Assembly: GCF_004360225.1 (NCBI RefSeq) | Contig: NZ_SNUA01000003.1 | Coordinates: 124,001-188,000, forward strand | Length of the DNA: 64,000 bases | Direction: 5' to 3' | Source: Alcanivorax sp. 24 | Lineage (GTDB): Bacteria > Pseudomonadota > Gammaproteobacteria > Pseudomonadales > Alcanivoracaceae | Shown here: positions 17,468 through 27,262 of the stretch, one piece after another | Numbering within the stretch: position 1 is the first letter of the stretch | Layout of the letters: each line of letters begins with the position of its first letter | Program-made: the position numbers and the translations under genes | The notes under the pieces: generated by a model | What the model was told of the DNA's origin: nothing | Seen by the model: only the letters and a program-made list of their open reading frames with translations | Databases searched by the model: none

Positions 17468-20173
17468 ATGAGCATTAATCTGAAAACCCTGATCAGCAAA
17501 CTCAACGACCGGTGCCGGCAGGCAGCGGAAAGGGCCGCCAGTCTGTGCATGGCCGCGGGGCACTATGAGGTCGATCTGGAACACCTTTTCGTGGCGTTGC
17601 TGGAGCACCCCCGGAGCGATCTGGTGTTGGTGGCTCGCCGCAGCGGCATAGCACCGGAGGCTCTGGAACGGGATCTTCGCGTGGAAATGGAAAGACTGAA
17701 AACCGGCAACCAACGCACCCCGGTATTTTCACCGCATCTACCGTCCCTGTTCGAACACGCCTGGCTGTTGGCCTCGCTGGATTCCGGCACCACCCGTATT
17801 CGCAGCGGACACCTGTTGTTGGCGTTGTTGACCGAGCCGGACCTGTCCCGTCTGGCACAGCGCAGTTCCGCGCTGTTCACCCGATTTGATCTGGACCAGT
17901 TGAAGCACGATTTCGACAAGATGACCGAAGGCTCGGAGGAAGGTCATCGTGACGCGCCGCTGACGGAAGAGGCTCCCGGTGGCGAGGAAGGCGAGGACAA
18001 GGCGCTTGGCAAGACACCGGCTCTGGATCAGTTCACCCAGAATTTCACTGACCGGGCCCGGGACGGCGCCATTGACCCGGTCATCGGCCGTGACGGGGAA
18101 ATCCGCCAGTTGGTGGACATCCTGATGCGCCGGCGTCAGAACAACCCGATCCTCACCGGTGAGGCCGGAGTGGGCAAAACCGCGGTGGTGGAAGGACTGG
18201 CGCTGCGGATCGCCGCGGACGATGTGCCGGAACCATTGAAAGGCGTGGCGCTGCATGTGCTTGATATGGGCCTGTTGCAAGCCGGTGCCAGCGTCAAAGG
18301 CGAATTCGAGAACCGGCTCAAGACGGTTATCGACGAGGTCAAGAAGAGCGCTCACCCGATCATCCTCTTTATCGATGAAGCCCATACCCTGATCGGCGCG
18401 GGCGGTCAGGCCGGCCAGAACGATGCCGCCAATCTGCTGAAGCCGGCGCTCGCCCGAGGCGAGCTGCGAACCATCGCCGCCACCACCTGGAGCGAATACA
18501 AGCGCTACTTCGAGAAAGACGCGGCGCTGGCCCGGCGTTTCCAGGTAGTGAAAGTGGATGAGCCCGGAGAGGACCTGGCCGCCGCCATGTTGCGCGCCAT
18601 GGTTCCCTTGATGGAGCAGCATTTCGGCGTGCGAATCCTCGACGAAGCCGTTACCGAGGCGGTGAGATTGTCCCATCGTTATATCAGCGGCCGGCAGCTT
18701 CCCGATAAAGCGGTATCGGTATTGGACACCGCCTGCGCCAAGGTGGCTCTGGGGCAGGGGGCTACCCCGGCCGCCATCGAGGACGCCGACAAGTATCTTC
18801 AACGTCTGGAGCAAGAAATCGCGGCTCTGTCCCGGGACGAGCAGGCCGGGGCGTCCCACGGAGAACGTCTGTCGGATCTGGAAAGCCGACGAACGGAGAC
18901 ACAGGAGCGCATCGCCACCCTGCGGGAACGTCTCGACCGCGAAGTGGCGTTGGTACAGAACATCCAGCAGCTCCGGGATGGTCGGGAGGCGGCGACCTCT
19001 GATCAGACCGATCCCGATCATGGTATTCCCGAACTGCTATCCCGGCTGAGAGAGGTGCAAGGGGAGTCGCCCATGGTGCCCTTGCAGACCGATGGATCGG
19101 TGGTGGCGGAGATTGTTTCCAACTGGACCGGGATTCCCCTGGGTCGCATGGTCAAGGATGAGATCGCGACCATTTCCAATCTGTCGGGCCTGCTGACCGA
19201 GCGTGTTACGGGACAACAGCATGCCCTGGACGCCATCGCGCAACGGGTGCGTACCGCCACGGCGCGTTTGGAAGATCCCAACAAACCCAGAGGCGTGTTT
19301 CTGTTCGTCGGCCCTTCCGGCGTGGGTAAAACCGAAACCGCGCTGGCACTGGCCGATATCCTTTATGGTGGCGAGCGTAAGCTGATCACCATCAATATGA
19401 GCGAGTATCAGGAAGCGCATACGGTTTCCGGCCTCAAGGGCTCTCCGCCTGGTTATGTCGGGTACGGCGAGGGCGGGGTGCTTACCGAAGCGGTGCGCCG
19501 TAACCCCTATAGCGTGGTGTTGCTGGATGAAGTGGAAAAAGCGCATCCGGACGTACTGGAGATGTTCTTCCAGGTTTTCGATAAAGGTGTGATGGATGAT
19601 GCCGAAGGGCGCGAGATTGATTTTCGCAACACCTTGATCATCCTCACTTCCAATGTGGGCTCCTCGCAGATCATGCAATCCTGTCTGAACCAGGAGGCGC
19701 AACAAGTGCCGGATCCGGAGGCGCTGCACGAGCTGTTGCGACCCGCCCTTTATAAGGCCTTTAAGCCGGCTTTCCTGGGGCGCCTCAAAGTCGTCCCTTA
19801 TTACCCGATCAGCGATGATGTTCTGATCCGTATTATCGAGATGAAGCTGAATCGTATCGCGGGGCGGGTAGCGGAGAACCATGGCGCCTTGTTTGAATGG
19901 GACGAAGCGTTGGCGGAATCCGTTCTGGCCCGTTGCACCGAGGTGGACAGCGGGGCCCGCAACGTCGATCACATTCTCAACGGCACTCTTTTGCCCGAAA
20001 TTGCCGAGTCGGTCCTCGCCGCCATGGCCGAGGGCGCTAAAATTGCCGGTATCCGGGTAACCGCGGATGACAACGGTGATTTTCAGTACACGGTAACTCC
20101 CGAAGGGGTGGCGCCGTTAACCGGAGCAGAGTCTCCACAAGTTTTGTCTTTTCATCACAGGAGTGAATCATGA
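17468..20173 (+). CDS. tssH: T6SS sheath-recycling ATPase TssH (ClpV)
   Basis: The 901-residue Clp/Hsp100 AAA+ ATPase is of the ClpV type. A ClpV-specific N-terminal domain (about 1-160) precedes the first AAA module, with Walker A GEAGVGKT near 231 and Walker B FIDEAH near 300. A coiled-coil middle region lies at about 440-520. The second AAA module has GPSGVGKTE near 615. ClpV hexamers bind the contracted TssB/TssC sheath and disassemble it for reuse. Its stop overlaps the start of the next ORF. Confidence 0.96.
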   Translation: MSINLKTLISKLNDRCRQAAERAASLCMAAGHYEVDLEHLFVALLEHPRSDLVLVARRSGIAPEALERDLRVEMERLKTGNQRTPVFSPHLPSLFEHAWLLASLDSGTTRIRSGHLLLALLTEPDLSRLAQRSSALFTRFDLDQLKHDFDKMTEGSEEGHRDAPLTEEAPGGEEGEDKALGKTPALDQFTQNFTDRARDGAIDPVIGRDGEIRQLVDILMRRRQNNPILTGEAGVGKTAVVEGLALRIAADDVPEPLKGVALHVLDMGLLQAGASVKGEFENRLKTVIDEVKKSAHPIILFIDEAHTLIGAGGQAGQNDAANLLKPALARGELRTIAATTWSEYKRYFEKDAALARRFQVVKVDEPGEDLAAAMLRAMVPLMEQHFGVRILDEAVTEAVRLSHRYISGRQLPDKAVSVLDTACAKVALGQGATPAAIEDADKYLQRLEQEIAALSRDEQAGASHGERLSDLESRRTETQERIATLRERLDREVALVQNIQQLRDGREAATSDQTDPDHGIPELLSRLREVQGESPMVPLQTDGSVVAEIVSNWTGIPLGRMVKDEIATISNLSGLLTERVTGQQHALDAIAQRVRTATARLEDPNKPRGVFLFVGPSGVGKTETALALADILYGGERKLITINMSEYQEAHTVSGLKGSPPGYVGYGEGGVLTEAVRRNPYSVVLLDEVEKAHPDVLEMFFQVFDKGVMDDAEGREIDFRNTLIILTSNVGSSQIMQSCLNQEAQQVPDPEALHELLRPALYKAFKPAFLGRLKVVPYYPISDDVLIRIIEMKLNRIAGRVAENHGALFEWDEALAESVLARCTEVDSGARNVDHILNGTLLPEIAESVLAAMAEGAKIAGIRVTADDNGDFQYTVTPEGVAPLTGAESPQVLSFHHRSES

Positions 20174-20520
20174 CCGTCTACGGAGTGGATCAGGAAAAAG
20201 CCATTGCCAATTGCGACTCGGGCCCCAGTGTTGGCCGGAAAAGACCGTTGGATGAAGTGCGCCGCTGGCATCGTGTGGCCCCGGGCCATGTGGTCGAGTT
20301 ACTGGTTGACTCGCCGATTGAACAGCGCCACCAGGCCAGGCAACTACTTGGCATGATGGAACACATGCCCTGGCGGATCCAAGCGCCGGCTCAAGCGCAG
20401 GATCGGGCCGGGCGGCTGGTCAGTGACGTAAGATTGATTGTGTTGACGATCGCCGGCCGAAACCACCAGCTGCACTGCTCGGAGTCGCCTTCGCTTCAAC
20501 TGGAGCGGATCTCGGCGTAG
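20170..20520 (+). CDS. Hypothetical protein between tssH and vgrG
   Basis: The 116-residue ORF starts at an ATG that overlaps the tssH stop (ATGA), which supports translation. No family was recognised. It lacks a signal peptide and membrane segments. It carries an Arg/Glu-rich helical middle and a C-terminal beta-like stretch (RLIVLTIAGRNHQL). Position suggests a T6SS accessory role, for example with VgrG loading or ClpV, but this is only context. Confidence 0.55.
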   Translation: MTVYGVDQEKAIANCDSGPSVGRKRPLDEVRRWHRVAPGHVVELLVDSPIEQRHQARQLLGMMEHMPWRIQAPAQAQDRAGRLVSDVRLIVLTIAGRNHQLHCSESPSLQLERISA

Positions 20521-20585
20521 CCGGAATCGAACAGCGCCGTCGAGCGCTCAGTGGGGTAACCGGCTAATCGAGAAGGACCGCTGAC

Positions 20586-23500
20586 ATGGATGTGATCGCC
20601 AATCTGATGAGTGCATTGTCCGCACCGGGGCAAGGAGCCCGCATATTGCAGCTCCACACTCCATTGGGGCCGGACGTGCTGGTGCCGGAAAGCTGCCACG
20701 GTGTGGAAGCGGTTTCCGGCGCTGGCGTATCAGCCGGGGCCGGGTTTCGCTTTGATATCACCGCGCTTTCGGTGGACGCTCGCCTGCGGGCGGAGGATGT
20801 GTTCGGGCAGCCGGTATTGCTCACCTTGCTCACCGCCGATTCCCGTACAAACCGCCGGCCTTTTCACGGCCATGTTACCCATTTCGAGTACCTGGAGAGT
20901 AATGGCGGGCTGGCGCGCTATGCCCTGGTACTGGAACCGTGGACCGTCTTTCTGCGGCAGTGGGTGGACAGTCATGTCTATCAGGACATGACGATGATGG
21001 AGATCATCGACACGCTGTTCGGACGATTGGCGGCCCGTGGCGGCGTGGTGGTGCCCCGCTGGCGCTGGGATTTGGCGGACAACGCGCTTTACCTCAGGCA
21101 CAGCCTCGGTGCGCAACTGGAAGAGGACGGTCTGGATTTCATGACCCGAATCCTGTCGGAGCAGGGTCTGTTCTTCTGGTTCGAGCATCAGGACATCGAG
21201 GAAGAGGATCAGGCCGCGCCAGCGAAAGCCGGCGAGTTCCAGGTGGCGGGCGGCCATACGCTGGTTATCGCTGATTACAACAGTGCCTTCTCGGATATCG
21301 GCGGAGTCCGCTATCACCGCAGTGATGTCACTGAACAGGAAGACGCTATCCAGCAATGGCGCCCGGGACGCAGCGCCCACGCCGCCGGTATCCGCCGGGC
21401 CACCTGGGATTACCGGTCGCTGAAAACATTGTCCTCGCAGCAGAACAGCGCCGACATGGCGTGGTCGGGAGCGGAGGATGATGACAGCCCCACGGCCTAT
21501 GCCTGGCACAATCAGGCGGAAACCGAATGGCGCGGCCGCCGTTACATCGAAGTTCTGGAAGCCGCTGGCAAGCGGGTGGAGGGGAATGGAACCTGGCGGC
21601 GCCTGCGTCCCGGTGGGCAATTCCAGCTTCATCAGCATCCCGGATATGAAGAGGAGGCTTCTTTTCTCTGCCTGGCGGTGACCCACGATGCCCGCAATAA
21701 TTTGAGCTCGAACCTAATGGCGCAGGCCAATCAGCGGTTCGAGACGCCATCGCCTTGCTTTCCCGCCGCGCCCGAGCATCTCGGCGACGGCCCGTTACCG
21801 TCTCTGGATAGCGCACCAGAGACTGATTTCTACCGCAATGGTTTCGTCGCTTTGCAAGTGGATACGCCTTTTCGTCCCCTGGATAGCGCATCACGGCATA
21901 GCCAGGGCCGGGTTCGCGGCCGGGGCCTGCACAGTGCCGTGGTGACCGCGGACAACACTTCGGTGCATACCGACCGCGACCACCGCATCAAGATGCAATA
22001 CCCCTGGCAACGGGGCGAGAGCTCCAGCAGCGGGGAACCACACCCGGAAAGTACCCTCGACAGTGGCACGGATAACGCTCCCGCCACCGGCGGCTCCTGG
22101 ACCTGGGTGCGCACCCTGACCCCCTGGGCCGGCGAGGATTGGGGCGGCGTCGCCGTGCCCCGGACCGGACAGGAAAGCCTTACCCTGTTCCTGGAAGGCC
22201 AGCCGGAAAGGCCAATCGCCATCGGCACCGTATACAACGGCCAGGGCAACGACGAGGCGCAGCATAATCAGGTTGGCGGCGGCCATGCCCACGCCACCGG
22301 CAACGCCGCGCCCTGGTTCAGCGGAAACGATCACAAGGCGGTCTACACCGGCCTGAAGAGCCAGGCGCTATCCGCCAGTCAGCAAGGCAACAGCGGCCAC
22401 CAGTGGCTGTTGATGGATAGCACAGAGGGGCAGGCGCGTACGGAAGCCGGCAGCACCCAACACCAAAGCCGACTGAGCCTGGGTCACCTGAAAGCGGGCA
22501 ATGACAACCGGCGGCAAGGAGAAAGAGGCTTTGGCGCCGACCTGAATACGGCTTCCAGCGCCGCGCTTCGGGCCGGACAAGGCGTCCTGCTCAGCACGGA
22601 GGCGGGGCAATGGCAAATGAGTACCGATGGCGCTCAGGCGCGGCTGCAAGGCAATGCGGATCTGCTGAAAACACTCAACGACGCCGCGCGCAACCAGAAT
22701 GCAGGGCAGGCGGACGAAGCCGATGAATTGCCTTCCCAGCGCTCATTGAGCGGGGTACTGAAGACGCTGAAAGGCACCCAGTCCGGCTCCGGCGGAGAGC
22801 AGGGCGGTGCCGGCTCCCCACCAGGCTGGTCCCGCCCGCTGATCGTCGCCACCAGCCCGGACGGGCTGGCCAGCGTCACCCAGCAGGGACAAACCTGGGT
22901 GGCGGGCACCACCACCACGCTGGTCAGCGGCGCGGACATCAACTGGATGAGCAAGAACAGCACGGTCATGACCGTGAGCGGCGGACTGAGCCTCTACAAC
23001 AACGGTGCCTCGCCAGCCAGCGGCAAACCCAACCAGGAAAGCGGCATTCAACTGCACGCCGCCCAAGGCAAAGTCAGCGCCCGGGCCCCGAAGCAGCCCT
23101 TCACCCTCGCCGCCGCCCAGGACGTCGCCCTGGCCAGCACCAACAGCCAGGCCATCCTGGCCGCCCCCAACCAACCCCTCCTGCTCGCCTCCGGCGGCGC
23201 CTACCTCAAACTCGATGGCGGCAACATCGAGCTGGGGGCGCCTGGCGGCGTGCATCTGCAGGCGGCGATGAAACAGTTTGTCGGGCCCGGTTCGGGGAGC
23301 GCTCAGGCGCCGATGTTGAGTGGTGGTGAGTTGGCGACATGTGACTTCAAGGCTCGGTCCGCTGATGCCGGCCTAGAGGCGCTGGTTCTATTAGACGGAG
23401 CGCTAACTACTGGCATCAGTTCGGAAAACAGTACTGAAGAAGAAATCGGTAATTTCGATGAGGCTTTCTTACTTAAAGAAAAAGGGACGGAAAAACCTCT

Positions 23501-23630
23501 GGCTAACGTCAGTTACCGAATTATCCGAGCAAACGGTAGTGTGGAGAGCGGGGTAACAGATAAGGATGGCATGACTCATGTTGTCGCCACTGAAGTGCCT
23601 GAAAATCTGGTTATTGAAATTGAAGAGTGA
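20586..23630 (+). CDS. vgrG: T6SS spike protein VgrG (TssI) with C-terminal extension
   Basis: The 1014-residue VgrG has a gp27-like N-terminal part with the conserved FHG.VT.FE and EDGL.F..RIL.EQGLFFWFEH motifs. A gp5-like OB region (about 460-560) has P.PWAGEDWGG...PR.GQE. A DUF2345-type beta-helix spans about 720-885. After residue 893 there is an extension of about 120 residues whose end (PLANVSYRI...G....GVTD.DGMTHVV) looks like a transthyretin/carbohydrate-binding-like adaptor fold. That final part is more AT-rich than the rest. It probably carries the cargo encoded downstream. Confidence 0.95.
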   Translation: MDVIANLMSALSAPGQGARILQLHTPLGPDVLVPESCHGVEAVSGAGVSAGAGFRFDITALSVDARLRAEDVFGQPVLLTLLTADSRTNRRPFHGHVTHFEYLESNGGLARYALVLEPWTVFLRQWVDSHVYQDMTMMEIIDTLFGRLAARGGVVVPRWRWDLADNALYLRHSLGAQLEEDGLDFMTRILSEQGLFFWFEHQDIEEEDQAAPAKAGEFQVAGGHTLVIADYNSAFSDIGGVRYHRSDVTEQEDAIQQWRPGRSAHAAGIRRATWDYRSLKTLSSQQNSADMAWSGAEDDDSPTAYAWHNQAETEWRGRRYIEVLEAAGKRVEGNGTWRRLRPGGQFQLHQHPGYEEEASFLCLAVTHDARNNLSSNLMAQANQRFETPSPCFPAAPEHLGDGPLPSLDSAPETDFYRNGFVALQVDTPFRPLDSASRHSQGRVRGRGLHSAVVTADNTSVHTDRDHRIKMQYPWQRGESSSSGEPHPESTLDSGTDNAPATGGSWTWVRTLTPWAGEDWGGVAVPRTGQESLTLFLEGQPERPIAIGTVYNGQGNDEAQHNQVGGGHAHATGNAAPWFSGNDHKAVYTGLKSQALSASQQGNSGHQWLLMDSTEGQARTEAGSTQHQSRLSLGHLKAGNDNRRQGERGFGADLNTASSAALRAGQGVLLSTEAGQWQMSTDGAQARLQGNADLLKTLNDAARNQNAGQADEADELPSQRSLSGVLKTLKGTQSGSGGEQGGAGSPPGWSRPLIVATSPDGLASVTQQGQTWVAGTTTTLVSGADINWMSKNSTVMTVSGGLSLYNNGASPASGKPNQESGIQLHAAQGKVSARAPKQPFTLAAAQDVALASTNSQAILAAPNQPLLLASGGAYLKLDGGNIELGAPGGVHLQAAMKQFVGPGSGSAQAPMLSGGELATCDFKARSADAGLEALVLLDGALTTGISSENSTEEEIGNFDEAFLLKEKGTEKPLANVSYRIIRANGSVESGVTDKDGMTHVVATEVPENLVIEIEE

Positions 23631-23685
23631 GCGTTGTTAAACAAGGAAAGTGAAGGAGGCATGATCTGATGCCGGAGAGTAAATA

Positions 23686-24549
23686 GTGAAGAATACGCCG
23701 CATCTTACTTTCCTACGGGCTCATGATTATGCTTTGCTGAACCCGCTGCAGGTCGAGTCACAGTTTTGGCAAGGTTTGCCTTCTGAGTCTCTGGCCCCAT
23801 CCGCATATATCGCCCAACAGCACTTATTTCCACGGTTGATTAAGCTTTCGGAAGTACCGGCCGAGGGGCTGGAAACCTTGCTCAAACGCAGCGATGCCCA
23901 TGGTCGTTACAGTCAAAAGCCGTTCTTTAGCGCATTGCTGATCTCCAGTGTGTCGCATGAGTCCTTGACGGATCACCTTCGCCGCCAATCCGTACTCCGG
24001 GCCCCTATACCGGCTCGTGAGACAGGGCAACTGCGCTATCATGATCCGCTTGTGTTTCGGCATATGATGTGGCTGCTAACACGTGGGCAGATGAGATCGC
24101 TCCTGGGCCCTATCGATTGCTGGAGTTGGTTCGACTCGGAGCAAGGCTGGAGACAGAATGAGCGCGAGCCAGGGTATGCTGGACAACGTTGGTTCCCTGA
24201 TAAATCGCAATGGAAGAGTTTCAAGCGCATGGGGCTGCTCAATCGTTGTCTAAAGCACTGGGCTAAGCTGGTACCCAGCTTGACAGGCCGGGAAGACTTT
24301 TGGCGTCGTTCAGACGAGATGCTGCGCCTCTCACGCGAGGCAGCTGGGCTGGTCGAAGAAGCAGATCGTCGCCTTTATGCGGAGCAGGAACTTCGTTACC
24401 CAGGAGTAACGCGCCATGAAAGGCTTGTCGAGCGTCTTGGTCGTGTGCATGAGGGGATTACAAGCTATTCCGTAGCTTGCCAGGATATGAGTGACAATGT
24501 TTTGAGGCAATGTCGCGTGGAACTTATGAGATCACAACACGGAGGTTGA
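23686..24549 (+). CDS. DUF4123-like effector adaptor/chaperone
   Basis: The 287-residue protein has the DUF4123 pattern in its middle: LRYHDPLVFRHMMWLL near 114, then LLGPIDCWSWFD near 139. DUF4123 proteins (Tap-1/TEC) bind both an effector and the C-terminal end of VgrG, loading the cargo onto the spike. The start is a GTG; a nearby upstream ATG runs into a stop. It lies directly between vgrG and a VasX-like effector gene, one base before that gene, as is usual for such adaptors. Composition is more AT-rich than the core T6SS genes. Confidence 0.75.
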   Translation: MKNTPHLTFLRAHDYALLNPLQVESQFWQGLPSESLAPSAYIAQQHLFPRLIKLSEVPAEGLETLLKRSDAHGRYSQKPFFSALLISSVSHESLTDHLRRQSVLRAPIPARETGQLRYHDPLVFRHMMWLLTRGQMRSLLGPIDCWSWFDSEQGWRQNEREPGYAGQRWFPDKSQWKSFKRMGLLNRCLKHWAKLVPSLTGREDFWRRSDEMLRLSREAAGLVEEADRRLYAEQELRYPGVTRHERLVERLGRVHEGITSYSVACQDMSDNVLRQCRVELMRSQHGG

Positions 24550-24550
24550 T

Positions 24551-27259
24551 ATGAGCGAGCCGGCCGCCACCTGCCCATTTTGTCAGAAAACTGGCCTGCC
24601 CATCATGCCGGTGCGTTACGCAGTTGCCCGCACGGACGGCGAAGAGGACTCGCAGGCGTTTGATCTGCCAAGCGAGTTTGGGGAAGGCATTCAGGGAGGA
24701 ACGGGGGTTACCCTGCCAGCCTCAAGTGCGAAATACACCACGCGCCTGCTTCGGCCGGGCTATCTTTATGCATTCAATGAGGTGCGCGGAGTCTGGTCGG
24801 CGTATGTGGTAACGGAGCTGGGCTTTTTATACGAATTTGATGTGGAGGAGACGACTCCGCCGGATGCCAGTGAGATTGAGTTCTCCTGTTTTCGCACTGG
24901 CGAGGAGTATATGGCTCGCTGTATTACCATTCCAGATGCAGAGAATGCTGGAGCTATTTGGTTCGCTTTTTCCGACACCGCCTGGACACAGGATGTATTG
25001 GCTTGGAACCGGACAGAGGGTAACCGGGAAAAACACATGCGCAAGATTGATGTTGGCGCCTGGGTGGCTGGGAACAGGAAGCAGCCTCATGCCGCCCCTA
25101 TGGATAGCTTCATGCAGGTGATTAATGAATATGATCGTGTCGGCCAGGACTATGGCAACAGCCCAGCCTCCACGTTGCATATGGCCAACCCGGAAACCGG
25201 CCAGCCGGTAGCCCTGACCACTATGCCTACAATTGCTGTGCGGAGCTATCCAACGTTTGATTTCTCGCCTCACCAGTTCCACGGATTCAAATCCGAGGCC
25301 ATGGGGTTATTGGGCTGGGTGGGAACCACCACTCAAACAGCGGGTGCACCACCATTGATGGTAGCGCTGAACGATCCGGTTGGCGTCACTGCCGAATTGG
25401 CGGCACTCATGGGGGCACGGTTACGTGAATTGATGACTGAACCCGACCATACGCGCCCGCTGGCGGTATCCGCAGCTATCGAGAGCTTGCGTGAGGCCAT
25501 TCATGACGATGCGGAAAACCGGCAGATCTATGAGACTGAACGGGCAGTACGAGATGTTACCGTTGATGTTGGCCATACGGCGGCAAGAATGAATCCTCAG
25601 GATGGGGGGGCTTCGGTGGTGGGAATGGCGCTGGCCGACCTGTTGTTTCCATCGCAACGAGAAGCGCGTGAACAGGCCTACGAGCGTTGGCGCAATCCAA
25701 CCCCGGACCAACTGGCGCAGGCCAGAAGGGACGCTTGGCAAACTTACGAGGATAAACTGAGAACGGAAGGTTCGGATGGTGATGCCACCACCGTCTGGGC
25801 GGACTGGAAGTCACACTGGCGTGAGACACTGACGGACTTTGATCAGCGAGTCATCAAGCCTTTGGCGGAAGCCCATGTGGCGTGGATGCGACACTCAACA
25901 CTATCAGAGCATCTGCACGCGAGCTGTGATGCCAAGGATGTGGAATCAGGTCTGGGCTTTGTTAATGCGGTGTTGTTGTGCATTCAAGACACACAAGAGT
26001 ACAAACCCTGCGCTGAGGCTTATAAACAGTGGCTGGAGGCTGGTACCATTGAAAAGAGCAACCTTATCCTGAGCGCAATGAGCTTTAATCAGGCGGCGAT
26101 TGTCGCGGAATTGAACAGTTTTTCCCAGGGAGGCCTGGCACCGGATTCCCTTAAAGGGTTGCCATGGGACCGTCTGATTGAAAGTTACGACAATGCTGTT
26201 GAGGCCATCGGCTCTGGCGGAAAGAACGCGGTGGCCAGACTGGCGGCGGCGGTAGGTGGGCCGATTGCCGAAGTCGCCGGTAGAGCGGTGGATAGCGTGG
26301 TTGGACCAGGATTGGTGGCGCTGGGAGTAATTGGAAAGGCGCCAGTGATTATGGTGGATGTGACGATGCCCAGAGCCAATGCCATTGCCGAATTGGTGGC
26401 AAGGATGACAGTGGCAAATGGCCAGGTCGGCGACTTGCAGGAGTTGAATCGGGCCATCGATATCCAGATGCGTAAAGCGGAAATTTACGGCGCGCCCGAA
26501 CATGGAACCGGACGCTTCCGCTATCTGATCATGGCTGATCCTAGAGTAGTTGAGGACTTCCCCGGAGTAGATGAGCAAGGTGGAGCAAGACGGTTCGCTG
26601 AATCGGCACTGCTGACTGAAGCGGACAGGCGGCGCCTGACCCAGCTTCGCTGGCGCCAACTCCTGCCAGGTGCGGCGGGGCTGGGGATTGTAACGGGCAT
26701 CTTGCAGATGGTGGCCCTGGGCAAGCTGGCGGAGGATGTGGACCGCAGCATGGCCCACGAGGCCAATGAAAATAGCAGGCGTTATGGCACAGCGGTAGCC
26801 GGCCTGATAGGCACCCTGGGAGAGACAGTGGGTAAATGGTCGGAGAGTGCGGCACAGGCTGACGCGAGACTGGCAAGAATTATTGAAAAGTACGTAGGTA
26901 AAGCACTACGTGTCATTGGAAGGGGGTTGGGGATTACTACGGGTGTTGCAATGGCGGTTTTTGATTTTTACCGGGGAGATCAGGAAATGGAAGAGGGGAA
27001 CTTCACGGCGGGGCGGTTGTTCCAACTTTCCGGGGCGCTTTCCGTCGGAGCAATGTTCGCTTTTTGGTTAGGCGCGACGGGTATTGGGATTGTTCTGGTC
27101 GTATTGGTGATTGTTATCGCAGTGTTAATCGAAATATTCAAAGACAACAAAATTCAGGACTGGTTAGAACGTTGTTATTTTGGGAAGTTCGATGAGAGAG
27201 ATCGATATCAAGCCCTGGAAACCGAACTGGCTGAACTCGATGTCGCGCTAAAAGGATAA
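24551..27259 (+). CDS. VasX-like MIX-domain T6SS effector, probable pore-forming toxin
   Basis: The 902-residue protein opens with a CPFC pair (C8, C11). It contains a perfect MIX motif, LRPGYLYAF (residues 67-75), followed by RG.W.AYVV.E.GFLYEFD. This is the arrangement of VasX / BTH_I2691-family effectors. A long helical middle follows. The C-terminal third is hydrophobic, with segments near 690-715, 792-808 and a long one at 823-863, as expected for colicin-like insertion into the target inner membrane. A good GGAGG ribosome site precedes the ATG. It follows a DUF4123 adaptor and precedes a multi-pass membrane protein that may protect the producer. Confidence 0.82.
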   Translation: MSEPAATCPFCQKTGLPIMPVRYAVARTDGEEDSQAFDLPSEFGEGIQGGTGVTLPASSAKYTTRLLRPGYLYAFNEVRGVWSAYVVTELGFLYEFDVEETTPPDASEIEFSCFRTGEEYMARCITIPDAENAGAIWFAFSDTAWTQDVLAWNRTEGNREKHMRKIDVGAWVAGNRKQPHAAPMDSFMQVINEYDRVGQDYGNSPASTLHMANPETGQPVALTTMPTIAVRSYPTFDFSPHQFHGFKSEAMGLLGWVGTTTQTAGAPPLMVALNDPVGVTAELAALMGARLRELMTEPDHTRPLAVSAAIESLREAIHDDAENRQIYETERAVRDVTVDVGHTAARMNPQDGGASVVGMALADLLFPSQREAREQAYERWRNPTPDQLAQARRDAWQTYEDKLRTEGSDGDATTVWADWKSHWRETLTDFDQRVIKPLAEAHVAWMRHSTLSEHLHASCDAKDVESGLGFVNAVLLCIQDTQEYKPCAEAYKQWLEAGTIEKSNLILSAMSFNQAAIVAELNSFSQGGLAPDSLKGLPWDRLIESYDNAVEAIGSGGKNAVARLAAAVGGPIAEVAGRAVDSVVGPGLVALGVIGKAPVIMVDVTMPRANAIAELVARMTVANGQVGDLQELNRAIDIQMRKAEIYGAPEHGTGRFRYLIMADPRVVEDFPGVDEQGGARRFAESALLTEADRRRLTQLRWRQLLPGAAGLGIVTGILQMVALGKLAEDVDRSMAHEANENSRRYGTAVAGLIGTLGETVGKWSESAAQADARLARIIEKYVGKALRVIGRGLGITTGVAMAVFDFYRGDQEMEEGNFTAGRLFQLSGALSVGAMFAFWLGATGIGIVLVVLVIVIAVLIEIFKDNKIQDWLERCYFGKFDERDRYQALETELAELDVALKG

Positions 27260-27262
27260 ACA

